From Schoenoplectus triqueter (lineage: Eukaryota > Streptophyta > Magnoliopsida > Poales > Cyperaceae): a stretch of 64,000 nt of DNA. Position 1 is the stretch's first letter. Every line of letters starts with the position of its first letter. Under the pieces are notes generated by a model. It was given only the letters and a program-made list of their open reading frames with translations, was not told the origin of the DNA and did not search any database. The translations under genes were made by a program, and so were the position numbers. The stretch lies in assembly GCA_964058805.1 (NCBI GenBank), contig CAXKVV010002169.1, positions 248,001-312,000 on the forward strand, read 5' to 3'. Of the stretch, positions 11,922 through 24,495 are shown piece by piece.

Positions 11922-14900
11922 GCTCCCTTGGCCCCCTTCCCTCTTCTTGCTCGATTTTTAATCTTATGTTGAGGCTTAGACCAAAAAAAAATAAGAGAAC
12001 AGATTTCTGCCTTAGTTGGTTTGGTTGATCGGTGCAAAAGAGGGAAAGGTGTGGTCGGAAACTCTAGCTTTACCCCTGTTGCTCTGTTGCTGATTTTCCT
12101 CTCTGACTCTCTTACTGGTAAATGGTCCTACTTCTGTTGTTTATTCTTTTGTGTCTGCTGTTGCTTTCTGGTAAATATGTTAGCTCTGATATTTATCTCT
12201 GGGTTGGCTGATCAATTGGTTTCCTATGCTTGTTGTGTTGGTTGCTGCTACCAGTCTTGCTGATCGATTTTTTTTGCTGAGTGTCTAATTCATGAGCTTG
12301 GTTGGTTCTGTGCATGTTGCTTGATTACTTCCGTGATGTTGGGATTCTTACCAGTGTTGGCATTTGCTTACTGTGCTACCCTTTCTGTAATTGTGCTGGT
12401 TTAACTGGGTCTGTCTTTAGCCTTGGTACACTGGTACCAAATGGTACCGGTGAAGTGAGGCTCTCCCTCTCTTTTGCTATCTTTTGTTCTTGGTAATTAT
12501 TTGTGATGCTACACTGGTCCCTGCCCTTATTTGCCCCTGTGAATGTGATTGTGCTGGATTGATGTTCTTTTCAATTGTTTGTTGCCATTGGGATGGTTGT
12601 CTCTGAATACTGAATTGATATGTTGCCCTTGAAATTACTGGTTGGGTTGGCCTTGTTGTCTGTTGTATATTGCTTGTTGCTTTGATTTGGCTCTGCTACC
12701 CTGATGCCTTGTGTGTTGCTTCTTTTGTTGCCTCTGTCGATTTTCTTTGTGCTGGTTGTGGTTGTTGGGGCTGGTTCTGGTAAATAAGGAATGATACTAT
12801 CACTTGACTAAAATTCTTGACCCTGTCAAAAATGTTGCATCCCCTGGCTGTGCTGGGTTGAATGATGGTATTATTTGTTGAGTTGGTAGTGTGTGATGCT
12901 GAGACTGACCCTGGTTTGACTCATTTGACCTATCTGCTGTGCTGTGTTGCTATGTTGATTCACTTTTGTCCTTGTTGATCGACCCATATGTTTTGTTAAG
13001 TGCTGGATTATGTGACTGATAGATAAATAAAAATTTGACATTTAGTCAACTTGGAATGTTGGGCTGATAAGGACATGATTGGGCTGGTATAAAAATGAGG
13101 GATATCGGATGGGGATTATTTGATTTGAGGAGTTAGGCCCAATATAAGTAAACATGATTTAAAATAAGTTTTATGGGCCAACAATCGGACTTAAATCAAA
13201 TGAAATCTTTAATTAGGGATAGACGTAAGTAATTAAGGCCCATAATTAAAAATCTCAAGAAATCAAAAAGGGACAAATTAAAAGTGCTTAATTAATTTGG
13301 AGGCCGCCCCGAAAGGTTTGGCGGTATCCATGGACTAATCACGTATATTTAAATATGGGAAATGATTAAATTCCCTGACAGCCCCCGAATACGGGATATC
13401 AGAGCATAGGCTTTAATGATTTTATAGTCAGCGTATGATCCCGAACATTAAAACACCAACACATTAATAATATAATAACTTTTTCTTTATTTTTGTTTTA
13501 TTTATTTTTCATTTATTTTTTTTTATTTTTTTTTTCATTTATTTTTTTTATTTTTTTTCTTTTATTTTTTACTTTTATTTTTAGAAACTATTTTCCATAA
13601 CTTCTAAAATCTAATAATAATACATATATTTAATAAAGTAAAATATACAATTTAAAAACATAATAAAAATAATAATTAGGATATAACTATTATATATTAG
13701 AATATATATGTTAATCAATATCTCTATTTTAAATAATAAATAAGAGAATATTAGAATATAATATTACATATATATCATATATTATATATTAATCAATTTC
13801 TCTATTTTAAATTAATTGATTTAATAATCCATAAACTCAAAATTTAAAATAAAGAATGAACGTATAAAAGTGATCGAGAACGATAAACACAACTTAACGG
13901 ATCGATATGCAAGCAACTAAAATTTCCGACACCGCATATGTGCAGCAGAAATGCTGCCGAAATTTTCAAAAAAAGACGATAAAACCCGAACAAACGTTTA
14001 ATTAAATTATCAATCTAATTCAATTATTAATTATGAAGTAAATCAAGTTAAAACTAATAAACATCTAATTTAAATTAAATAGGTGATATAGTCGACTCGG
14101 ATCCACTCGCGGAGTACGAGGTCACTCCCGACCAGACGTACACAGACACCGACCCCGAGGTCGGTGTTCTACCTCCGGAGTAGAGCGACTCCGTGATCAT
14201 CACCAGCACTCTCAGGTACGATTTCCTGGGATTTAATTTTCCTTCTTTAGAATTAGGAACCCAAACCCAAAATAAAATGTTTTTAAAATAAATCTGATCT
14301 GCGGTATTTTTGACCAAATATTGGTTAGAGACCAAAATTGACCTGTCATATGCATCCGGGAAATTGACCAGCATATTCGAGACATACCCGCATTCGCATG
14401 TCATATCATGTCATATTGCATGTAGACAGGATAGGAGTAGGATTCAGGAAATAGTCCCGAGCTAGGATCAGATAGAATTAAATAATCCAAGTTGTAGATT
14501 ATATTTATTAGGAAAATATTATTACTATTACTAATCATTAATTAAGTCAGGTAGTTAATCATGCATTAAATGCATGGGAGTGCTGAGAGGCGGACCGGGT
14601 AATTCTCAATCTGAGTTGCCTTGCATAACCAGACCGTTGTGGTTACGTACGGTGACCCATAGGCCCGTGGGACCCACCGGTCTGTATATATACTGCGCAT
14701 CTTTGCCTGCCGGATTATCCATTGATTCCGTCATTTGGCGGGTTCGGCTGTGTCAGAGTTTTTTTATTTTGATCTTTATTATATTATATTTTATTATTCT
14801 TTATATGATTTAATTTTTAATCCAAATTTGAGCGATTAGGATACCTTATACTTCAGTGTTTAGTGTGGGCGGCCATATTCGAGACTGGAATCTACTTCAT

Positions 14901-14989
14901 GATATTATATTATTATATTTATCCGGCTTATTTAGGATCCTAGTATTGTCCGAAGGGTTTTCTCCTTTGGCCCCTAGTTGGTACAAAGA

Positions 14990-15420
14990 AAATCGGGATG
15001 CGGTCCGCTGACCTTAGTGGGTACAGTGTAGGCTCCCATTTGTTTATATTTCATTTTGATACTTTTACGGGATGCGGTCATCTGACCCTTGGTTGGTATA
15101 GTGTAGGCTCCTATTTGTTTCCGATTTGTTAATTCACGGGTAGTTATCTACTTTTTACGATATGGCAACTGAAGACATACTATATCCATTTGCTTCTATT
15201 TTGTAAGGTAAATTACCAAATTCAGCAGACCAGAGTACGTGCTTTATGGTCGTTCACTCTCCTAGGGCGTTATCGCCCTGGGAGCCCGAATTGTCGTTTG
15301 TGCGGCGTTGTCGCGGCACAAACATAAAGTCCTAAGTTAGTAAGTTGGGCCCTGGTAGTGCCCGCTTAGGTAAGACCCGAGTTAGTAAGTTGGGCCCTTG
15401 TAGTGCCCGCTCGGGATGAG
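14990..15420. repeat. Short direct repeats inside the solo LTR
   Basis: GGGATGCGGTCnnCTGACC with a following GTGTAGGCTCC occurs twice (14995-15050 and 15070-15115). AGTTAGTAAGTTGGGCCC with a following TAGTGCCCGCT occurs twice (15335-15370 and 15380-15415). Confidence 0.7.
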
Positions 15421-18118
15421 TCTGGTAAATTTACAATCTGGGTATTTATTACGGGTGTTTGACTCTCGTACCTTATATTTTATATTATAGTATTATTTTC
15501 ACAGAATTTCTATTTCGGGTTTCTTTACCATTTCATGTCATAACATGTCGGTCGAATGTGCATGATAATATTATTATATTTACTCATCAATATTATATTG
15601 CATTTCAAACATCAGTATCGATTTTTTGGTCCAGTCTAGGAAAGAAGATCAAATCTGAAGGCTGGATCTAAATCCGTACTGAGTAATTTATAAAATTACT
15701 CACGTTTCCACGGTGGTTGTGGGATTCAGGTATTTTAAGTTCGGGATTTTCTTGGAGCGAGTGCTAGGGATAGTCCTGCACGATGATAGGGATGCTTCGC
15801 TGCATTTGCATGTGAGACGGGTAGTTGGATAGGATCCATCGGGTTTTTGAGTCTTATTTCTTTCTTTTGGGTTTTTATTTGAGAGGTGTGCTGCCCATTC
15901 CGATGGAGCTAGCCCAGCCTATGCAGGCGTTGTATTCTCTTTGTTCATTCTGAACTGTATGGTCATGTATTTATATTTATTATTATTTTGTTTATTCTGT
16001 GATTGCGTTATTTTATTCATTTAGCCTTTCGTATGCACGTCCCGTCATGCGTACATGGCGGGATTAAGCACCCCTAATCTGTTTTATTTGTTCTGGGGTG
16101 TGACACCAGCTATACACCATCAATTGAACTGTCTTGGCTTATGAACATGATCTTCTACTTCTGTTATGGTGTGGGTTTCGTTTAAAACGAATCCAAGGCT
16201 TAATCTTTGACTGTTGACTGAGTTTGACCTTCTCTTCACTTCTCTTCGACTAGTAGAAACTTCTAGACCCTCTTACATGTTATATATACTCACCTCATAG
16301 CACCAATGCCACTCCTTTGCTCTCTGCCATTGCAGCTCACCTCTCAAGCTCTAATTCACTCACCCGAATTCAAGGTTTGATCAAAAACATATCTCCTTCA
16401 TTCAATTGTCATCTCTAATCATCTCATCACCATCGTGTGAATGCACAGAAGCTATATGCATTATCAATTCGACTTTATAGTGCAAGGTCTAAGTTTTTCT
16501 TCATTTGCCCGATTTCAGCACCTCAACTCAATTGCTTCACTTCAACTCATAATTGCTGCTCTCTCCCTCACATATAGCATCGTCTAGGTGATTAGAGACT
16601 GTCTGCATCATCAATTTTGAGTTTGAGCACAAGGATTAAGACCCTCATTAGCTACCCGAGGTAATCACCTTCTTATACTGTCTCATTCACTTGTTATTTC
16701 TCAATTCTAAGTATTCACTCTTTCTCTCCTATGTATAGGCTAGCTCTAGCTAGAAGGAATTGAAGTTTCAAGGTCCAGAGAGCTTAATCGGCATTAATGG
16801 CGCCTTCTACCTCGTCGAGAATAAGAAGAAAGAGAGGAGGGGAGAAGGAGAGAGCTCCCGGAGAGCCGAACTCAGTGCACATGATCCACAAGGCACTGGG
16901 GCCCAGCGTCAGAGAGTCAACACACATGAGCCAGGTACATATCGCTTCTTTCCTTTTGATTTAAATCTCTATTTAATGTTGTTTAGGCTTGGTGCATGGG
17001 TTAATGAATGAACTTTCTGTTGAATTGCTGACATGTGGGCCCCACATGTAAGATCTATGAGTGTGGGCTTACAAGTCCAGTCATCAACTGCTTAGTATTA
17101 ATTAGGCTGAGGTGGCATGATCTGATAGGTTAATTTAATTAAACCCTCTCATCTAAGCCTAATAGCTTATTAACTGTCTGCTGACGTGGTCCAATAAGGT
17201 GCTTCCATGTGGCACAAGCGGGACCAACCTGTCAGGTATGTGGGACCCACATGGGTGAAGTTGACCAATGGGGTGCTGCCACGTGGCACTGACATGTTGA
17301 GGTGGCCCAATGAGGTGCTGCCACGTTGCACCTTTTCTCTCTTCTCTGATTCTGTGTGTGCATATTTGAGATCCCTAGTTTATACCCAGACAAGTCTCTG
17401 TCCCCAAGTTGCACCATGACAAGTTCTTAATTGAATCTCAGCCTTTGATTAATATGTTTTTCTTGTCTGATTTTATTCTGATAGCTTCACTTACCCAAAA
17501 ATTATGAAATTTTCATCAAAAATCTCTAAATTCTTGATAATCATCCTTATAATTTTTAATTCTCATTTTTCCCTTATCTCTCTGAATTAAAATTCTCTCA
17601 AGATAAACCCTATTATTAATCACACAAAATCCCAAATATGAATGTTATAGCTTGATGCTTGTATTAACAATATTATTTTGTGTTGTCCTTAGTCAAATAT
17701 CTATTTGTGATGCTATTATTAATTCCAACTCTACCCGATCAAAAGTTGATCATGTGTCTACAATTGAAACAAATATCAGTTCAATCAGATGCAACTCACA
17801 TGGGCATCTGATGAACTCTATGAAATTAACCCTCAAGTTTTTATGCATGAAGTCAAATCATATTAAATTTCACTTATCTGGCTGTATCAAAATATTGGTT
17901 TTGAACACAACATCCTCCTAATTGCCTGGGAATATCTCTTAGACACTTCTCTTGAATTTCTTGGTATTTCTCTTTAATTTCTCAGTTTATCTCTGGAAAT
18001 GGGTGTGGGACCCACTTATCAGGCAAAATAATCACGAGGAAGACAGCTCAAGAGACCTTTATCTCTCTCCTAGGTCTCTTGAGAGTCATCTACTCAAATG
18101 ATGGGGGTGATAACAGTG

Positions 18119-18126
18119 TATTTATA
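18119..18126 (-). promoter_or_regulatory. TATA box in Tat-type solo LTR
   Basis: Minus strand reads TATAAATA. The same motif occurs at the matching position of the LTR near 55.1 kb, about 200 bp inside the LTR start as read on the minus strand. Confidence 0.5.
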
Positions 18127-18324
18127 TCCTGTGACTCTTGCTCAACTTCCCTTGTAGGATTAATGAATTGGCTCCGGAACTTGACAGCGACCTCTCCCGA
18201 CTGGTGGCCCTTCTCTCTCTCCTTCTCTGCCTCCTTCTTATGTTTATATGATTTATGATTATCTCTTTAATATTATTTACTTGAATATGCTCACTCTCCT
18301 CTTGAAACATTTCAAGGGTAAACA

Positions 18325-19414
18325 ACTAATAGCATAAATAGCATAATATAGGTATAAAACATAGCGTCTTGTACTCAAAAAGCACTATAGCGTCGCTATA
18401 GTGTACTATTTAAAATCTTGGTATAGCTATATATTTAAAATCTTATGTGTTGTATTAAATTCATGTGAATATATTATAATGATGAACTAAGGTGCCCAAT
18501 GATATTAATAATTAAATGATAGTCTTATTTACCCTCTTCTAAATTTAATTTTGGACTTGCAAGGACGTGCAAGGTTAATTTATTTTTCTCATTAGAATAG
18601 TTCTAGATGAGAATGATAATTAGATATTATTTTTAATGATGCAAATGCGAAAGACGATGATTCTAAGTCATAGAGATGGCAAAATTCTCAATACATGAGA
18701 GAGTAAAAAATGGGTGTATCAAAATTTTGATAGCATATTAACGCTTTGGGCAAAATTAATTGATAAGTTTCTAGTACGGAAAAAAATTCTTTTATAACCT
18801 TAGGTAAGTTACATAATATCTCTTCCACGTTCTTTTTAAGTTTCATCTCTTTTGGAGCAAAAAAAAACTCAAAACCGGCCAAAACATGAAAAATCACACA
18901 AACTGACCTTGCTAGACTGGACTCATACAAACCTAGTCTATGTATGCACGGTTTGATTGCAGGCCTAGTGTTCGGCTTAGTCCGCACGTTACCCAAAAAA
19001 CTTCTCCAAAGCTTGATTTATCTATTTTGATATACTTATCAAACTCCTTGAGAAATATACTTAATTATTCGTGTCCAGTAATTAATTAACTCATTTTAAG
19101 ATCTAAGAAGTTATATTAATTGATCAAGGAACATTTATAAACATTATTTTTGTACGGTGTGACCCTTTAAAACTTGCATCACTTAGCAATGAAATTATAA
19201 CTCTTTTAGTCCTCAAATATCACAAGTGACGTCTAATAATGTGTATTATGACTATTAATTAATACTAATATATAAGTATGCTACTAAATATCATAGTTCT
19301 ACATAATGATACTCGTCCTAAACTTATTTCATATCGTATAATATCCAAAATGATGAAAAACTAGAATATATCATTCTTGCATTATTCATTATATAGGGAC
19401 TTGGATATCATCAC
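18325..19414. other. Intergenic, no gene seen
   Basis: AT-rich. Holds a small palindrome CACTATAGCGTCGCTATAGTG (about 18391-18411). No coding exon recognised. Confidence 0.4.
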
Positions 19415-19726
19415 TAAAGATGGCAGAACCCGATCCGACATGAGAAACTCACCCGACCCATCCAGACTCGAACCTGACTCAACTTAATTTTTTTTTAAAA
19501 GTCAAACTGACCTAACCCGACCCGAACCCGACATGACCCGACACAACCCGAGATCAAATCTTGCAATCCAATTGAAATCTTTCAAAGATCTAAAAAAACA
19601 AAAAATATAAATTGACCCGATCCTAACTTGACGGCACCCGACCCGATTTCTTCCAAAATGTCAAACTGACTCGACCCATCCGACCCGAAAAGGAACCCGA
19701 CCCGACACGTCCGATTGTCATCCCTA
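19415..19726. mobile_element. Small non-autonomous hAT element
   Basis: 312 bp beginning TAAAGATGGCAGAACCCGA and ending TCCGATTGTCATCCCTA, so the ends are imperfect inverted repeats. It is flanked by 8-bp near-identical duplications ATCATCAC (19407-19414) and GTCATCAC (19727-19734). The interior is repeats of GACCCGA / ACCCGAC, as in the subterminal regions of the 7.4-kb hAT at 29184-36626. No coding capacity. Probably mobilised in trans by a related hAT transposase. Confidence 0.75.
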
Positions 19727-19734
19727 GTCATCAC

Positions 19735-21079
19735 TCAAATCAATAAATAAGAGAGATATCAATATTCTTGTCTCGTATTTCTTCTTCATATAAAAGTATA
19801 CCGAGATAAAATTTACATAGTTGTCAGTTGTAATTAACATTAGTATTCACAAATGTAAGTCATTTGTATAAGAAAAGTATTTATCTCATATATAAGAATT
19901 AACAAGAAAATAAAATAGAAATGATACAAATAAAATCTTTATATTATTTTATTTTAGATCAGTCAAATAACATGTCCAGCATATTATTTATATAATTAAA
20001 CTAATATCACTCATCTCATGATATGTGAAATACACTTATCAATTAACTTACACAATAATATATATTAATTATTTCTCCTAGGTAATTAGTAGATTGGAGA
20101 TATTTAAGAGTTATCATTAATTAATATTTGTGTTTCACAGTTTGGGCTATACTGAATATAAATATACAAATAATGAACAATTCAAGGAATAAATGGTATA
20201 ATCTAGAAAATCAATCGAGATGTATGAATGATATTTTGTTCTCTCTAATATATCAGGCATTGATACTGAACTGACATAGTGTTTCATGTTCAATATTTTG
20301 TGTTTGAATTCCTAAGTTCCTAGATTGTTATAGCACTTCAAGCTTTTGACTTAGAAGATCAACTAATACATATGAGTCAAATTATGTCTTTTAATGTGAA
20401 TTTAGCAGGTTCGACTAATCCTTGATACTGAGCTGATATAATGTTTCATGCTTAACATCTTGTGCACAGATGTTTGCATGATTTTTTACCGTCATCAATC
20501 CAAAAGGCTCACAAATGCAAGCTATCATTTAGAAGCCTATTTGTTCGTTCTTTTAAGAATGGCCGCTTGAAATTATTTAGACATCTTCTTTGTATTTTCT
20601 TTCTTAATCAGAGATGTCTCGAGATTCACAGTTAAGGATAATTAACAATAGAGGTTTCCATCCTTTGAAATCTTCAAATGACACAATCACTCAAAATTTT
20701 TTGAGTGTATATCTCAAATCCATAAAAAAAATTTCGATGCACGCTTGAAAGTGATTACGTATCATTCTTCCATAGTTCTCACTTATAATTTTCTTTTCGA
20801 GCGAGAAAAGCGTGAAAAAGGATCCAAATATATTTTGATAATTAATTTTGTATTTAATGACACAAATAATATATTTTTTAGTTATAAGGCCGTATAACTA
20901 AAATATATTTTTAAAGATGCTAAAAATTTCATTGACTTGACTCATTTATTGAAAAATTAAATAAGATTAGTAGGCTGGCCGATCGATTAAGTCATGCGGG
21001 GCCAATAATAAGTCCGCTATCTGTGTCATTATTCACATCAATCGCTGAAGGTGGAATTCATTTACGAGAAGAACTCGGT
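19735..21079. other. Intergenic, no gene seen
   Basis: AT-rich. A TTGATACTGA(A/G)CTGA-type segment of about 45 bp occurs twice (about 20258-20305 and 20420-20465). No coding exon recognised. Confidence 0.4.
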
Positions 21080-21461
21080 GTCATTAATTTTAGTGATACC
21101 AATATTACTAATTATTTTTTTAATTTATATTTTAAAATTTAATATTTAAATATCAAATTCAAGCGGTTGATTTTATTTATTTTTATTATCGATGGATGCA
21201 CATAAAATGTTTTTATTTTTTTGAAGGTCATTTTATATTATATTAAATAATAAAAAATGAGTCAATCTAATAAATTATAATTGATTATTTTGTTACCATT
21301 TTATATAATATAAAACGGGCTTCAAAAATTATAAAAATTTCTGATCACACATCTATCATAAATATGAAATTAACGGGTTGATTTAAAATTTAAGATTAAA
21401 TTTTAAAATATAAATTAAAAATAAGTTAATATCATTAGATATCACTAAAGCTAGTGGTACT
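21080..21461. mobile_element. Foldback MITE
   Basis: The left arm (GTGTCATTAATTTTAGTGAT onward) and the right arm read on the other strand (GTACCACTAGCTTTAGTGAT onward) are inverted repeats of about 110 bp. They share a long TTTAATTTATATTTTAAAATTTAAT tract. Non-coding. Target duplication not resolved. Confidence 0.6.
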
Positions 21462-22762
21462 GATGAATCATGTTTTCGTTGTGAACCATTTTTCCGAAAA
21501 CAGAAAAACTCATGCTGGTCTCTAATTTTCTTTCATCGAATTAGTTCTTACATTTTTTTTTCCAAAAAAAATAATAAAAAAAGTAGTTGAGAGTGGTAAT
21601 ACAAAAAATAATGGCTTAATTTTCATTATTATTTCAGAAACAGTAGTTGAGAGCTGTTAAATTTGTGCAGTTCATGCAGGACTGCCCGATGTAGACGGTA
21701 CAGAGACGTTCGGTCTCGTTGATAGCTCTGCCCATGACTGCCGTAAGCGTCGTTGAGCAGTCATTTTCCTGAAATATTATTTATTTCTGTCATTCGGACC
21801 CATTGACTGCACTAATGGTCTTTCACAGACTCAACATTGACTCCGGCGTCAACTCTTGTGCAAAGGCTACAAAATTATTTATTTCTTTCTGTCAATTAAT
21901 GCATGAAAAAGAAATAGCTCTAACAATAAAAACAAGTTGGCAATGAATGATCAGAACTGCGGGTCTCAAAGGATTGAACAATTCTACTATCTAAGATCGC
22001 CCCTTGGTTTCGTGATTGTTAGTGTTAGTGTTAGTATCATGGATTTATTTTTTGATACGAAAATGGTGTTTATTCAATAATGACAAACTAGTTTCTTCGT
22101 TTTTATTTACTTACGAAACTAGTGTTTGGGTTTTTATTTTGACAAAATCTTGATACAATCTCCAAAACTGGGAGTGCCTTTATTTTTTGTAAGACTATTT
22201 GTTTCATTTATATTAATTTATAATAAATTTTCCGAAGATAAGGCTTCACCCTTATCTTTACTTAAAAAAAAAAACTAAATTTAGTGACAATACATTAATG
22301 AGGTCTCAAGACTAATTTAAACAAAATTACTAGATTTACTCTCGAATATGCAAACATAGCAAAGAAATATAAATAGAAGAATCAAATTTGACAGTACACT
22401 GGGGAGAGCGAAAAAAGAAAAGGGAATTAGTGACTGGTGAGGTGGGAAATTTATTCGTTGCCATATTTTTTTATGGCATCACTGGTTTGGATTTTTGTAC
22501 TGTCCGTTCAAATACATTCGGACTTTAATCAGATTGTATGAGTCTCATCCACCAGCTGAAAACCTATAGCAGCAATGAGAACGTTACATCTATTACAGCG
22601 AATACGAATCCAGTGTGGTGAGAGAAGTAAAAAGTTGAGGCAAGTTTTCTTGTTGGTTCTCTTTTTTTTTTCCAAATTATATTATTGTAAAGTAAATTTA
22701 TTTGGTCTAGTGAAAATTTTCACGGTCATCATTTCTCATTCCTTTCCCTCTTCTTTTTTTAA
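21462..22762. other. Intergenic with an inverted copy of 7360-7620
   Basis: 21650-21950, read on the minus strand, resembles 7360-7620. It includes a GAGTTGACnCCGGAGTCAA segment with paired W-box cores. No complete gene recognised. Confidence 0.45.
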
Positions 22763-22906
22763 GGCCCCGTTCGGTCTTGCACTGTGCAGTAAGAAATATA
22801 TAATAAATTCATTCAGAGTGAATTCTTTTTTTTTTCATCCACACATTAACTTTTTAGTTCAAATTCTATTCCAATCTCCATTCCATTCATTTTACCAAAC
22901 AGGCCC
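22763..22906. mobile_element. Tourist-like MITE (PIF/Harbinger)
   Basis: About 144 bp with terminal inverted repeats GGCCCCGTTCGGT and ACCAAACAGGCCC, flanked on both sides by TAA, the 3-bp target preference of PIF/Harbinger elements. Non-coding. Confidence 0.7.
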
Positions 22907-23056
22907 TAAATTTTCAATATATGTGACGTTGCATTCGTAAAATAGTGTTGCAAAAGACGATATGTATCTGGCGGACGAATATAATACTATCAACTGATTA
23001 ATTGTTATGCGGACTGCTAATCACACACACAATATGATAGTTTTGATGTCACAATA

Positions 23057-23060
<4 letters not shown>

Positions 23061-23098
<38 letters not shown>
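23061..23098. repeat. (AT)n microsatellite
   Basis: About 19 uninterrupted AT dinucleotides, followed by further AT-rich sequence. Confidence 0.9.
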
Positions 23099-23104
<6 letters not shown>

Positions 23105-23118
23105 ATATATAGAGGGAG

Positions 23119-23530
23119 AATAAAGATACCGTGAGATTAATCTCACAGAGTCGTTTCGTGAGTTTAAGTCAAAAAATATATCAAATTGTCTTCAAATTTT
23201 AGTTTATCATGCATATTAGATTCTTTATATGAAAATATTATGTGATGCAAAGATTTGGAGTGTTTTCAGCTTTTTAAGCCACCATTTTTAATTTTTAAAA
23301 ATGATGTTCAAGTATTAAATATTTTATCATTATTTTTAGAGCTGATTTTTAAAAATTAAAAATCATGATTTAAAAAACTCAGAACACTCCAAATTCTTGC
23401 ATCTCACAAGATTTTTATATAGAGAATTTAATGAGAATGATAAATTAAAATTTAGAAATGATTTGATATAGTTTTTGAGTTAAGCTCACACAAAGTCTCT
23501 GTGAGCTTAACCTTACGGTATCTTTACTCA
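23119..23530. mobile_element. Long foldback MITE
   Basis: The two halves are inverted copies of about 190 bp. One end reads AATAAAGATACCGTGAGATT and the other, on the opposite strand, GAGTAAAGATACCGTAAGGTT, with similarity continuing almost to the centre near 23330. The element could fold into one long hairpin. No ORF. Confidence 0.75.
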
Positions 23531-24009
23531 TATAATATATATACTGGCTATATAACCGCGCGTTGCAGTAGAATTTTTTATTTAAACATTAAAATATAAT
23601 AAAATAAAATAATTCACATTTATCTAATATTAAATTATAAATTCACTAAATTATAGAGAAAATATATAATAAAACTATATTTAATCTTGGATGAGATTTT
23701 TGCACAATATGAGTTAATGATTCATGATTTTTATGGCAAGAAAAGTAAATTATTCTAACATATATAATCACCATTAATTTCTTACCAAATATGCACAAGG
23801 TTGCTAAATAAAAAACAAAAATTAGGGAAATAATAGTATATAAGGGAAAGAAATGGAGAGAAAGAGGGGATCAATGGACGCGATCACATACGTTCGATCA
23901 ATCAACAATAAATATTATCCGTCTAATTGAGGGATAAAATGGGTATAATAAAAATTTACCATGACAAAAAATGGACCCTCCAATTCTTAGATGCTTTATA
24001 TAATAGTAT

Positions 24010-24061
24010 AGATATATATATATAGAGAGAGAGAGAGAGAGTGTGTGTGTGTGTGTGTGTG
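24010..24061. repeat. Compound microsatellite (AT)n(AG)n(TG)n
   Basis: Consecutive runs of AT, AG and TG dinucleotides directly before the next foldback element. Confidence 0.9.
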
Positions 24062-24495
24062 TTATGCTATGATTAGTCGTGAAGTATAAAATATTTTTGT
24101 ACTTCACGTCGTATCTTTCATTTTCAAATTCAAAACACTGATCCGACCGTTTAAGGTGTTTTCCTTATTGAAATATGTCTGGAGATTAAATTTTATATTT
24201 TTTAGAAATTTTTTACTATTATTTTAGGGGATGAAAATACATTGAGTTTATGATTTCTAATAAGAATAATTTTCTAATCCTCAAAAAATAGAAAAAAAAA
24301 TTCTAAAAAAAATTTAAACTTTGGTTTCCAAACATAGTTTAATATAGAGAACACTTTTAATATAAAATTTGGTCTCCAAATATATTTTAATATAGAGAAC
24401 ACTTTTAACAGTCGGATCAGTTTTTGAATTCGAAAATGAGAGAAACGATGTGAAGTACAAAAATATTTTATACTTCGTGACTAACCGTAGCATAT
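24062..24495. mobile_element. Foldback MITE
   Basis: The left arm (TATGCTATGATTAGTCGTGA onward) and the right arm on the opposite strand (ATATGCTACGGTTAGTCACG onward) match over about 130 bp. Each contains GAAGTATAAAATATTTTTGT. A roughly 35-bp AATATAGAGAACACTTTTAA unit is duplicated near the right arm. Non-coding. Confidence 0.7.

Larger units (their letters stand above)
11114..16105 (+). mobile_element. Solo LTR, Tekay/Del-like chromovirus
   Basis: A 4,992-bp element starting TGTTAAACC and ending GGGGTGTGACA. It is flanked by a perfect 5-bp target duplication CCAGC (11109-11113 and 16106-16110). The GGGTGTGACA ending is typical of Del/Tekay LTRs. A strong plus-strand TATA box (CTATAAAAGGG, about 11911) is preceded by a CT-rich region. 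No gag or pol and no second LTR lie inside, so it is best read as a solo LTR left by recombination. Internal features are a T-rich block at 13480-13570, paired GGGATGCGGTC repeats (14995-15110) and paired TTAGTAAGTTGGGCCC repeats (15335-15415). It interrupts the older Tat-type LTR. Confidence 0.75.
8139..18324 (-). mobile_element. Solo long LTR, Tat-type Ty3/gypsy, split by another LTR
   Basis: Large parts align with the LTR at about 49.2-55.3 kb. Pairs include 9960-10080 with 51690-51830, 10085-11100 with 52230-52490, 16110-16740 with 52490-53130, 17420-17540 with 53930-54050 and 18000-18324 with 55020-55285. Both copies end in a CTTGAAAnnTTTCAAGGGTAAACA hairpin (here at 18324). No pol or accessory ORF follows, so this is a solo or truncated LTR. 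On the minus strand TATAAATA lies at 18119-18126. The low-coordinate edge is approximate: similarity to repeat A ends at 8122, and no clean 5-bp duplication was found. Removing the nested element leaves about 5.2 kb. Confidence 0.65.

Noticed and set aside
11463..11972. 169-codon plus-strand ORF
   Set aside because: Low-complexity Leu/Ser/Pro from CT-rich DNA just upstream of the LTR TATA box. No domain.
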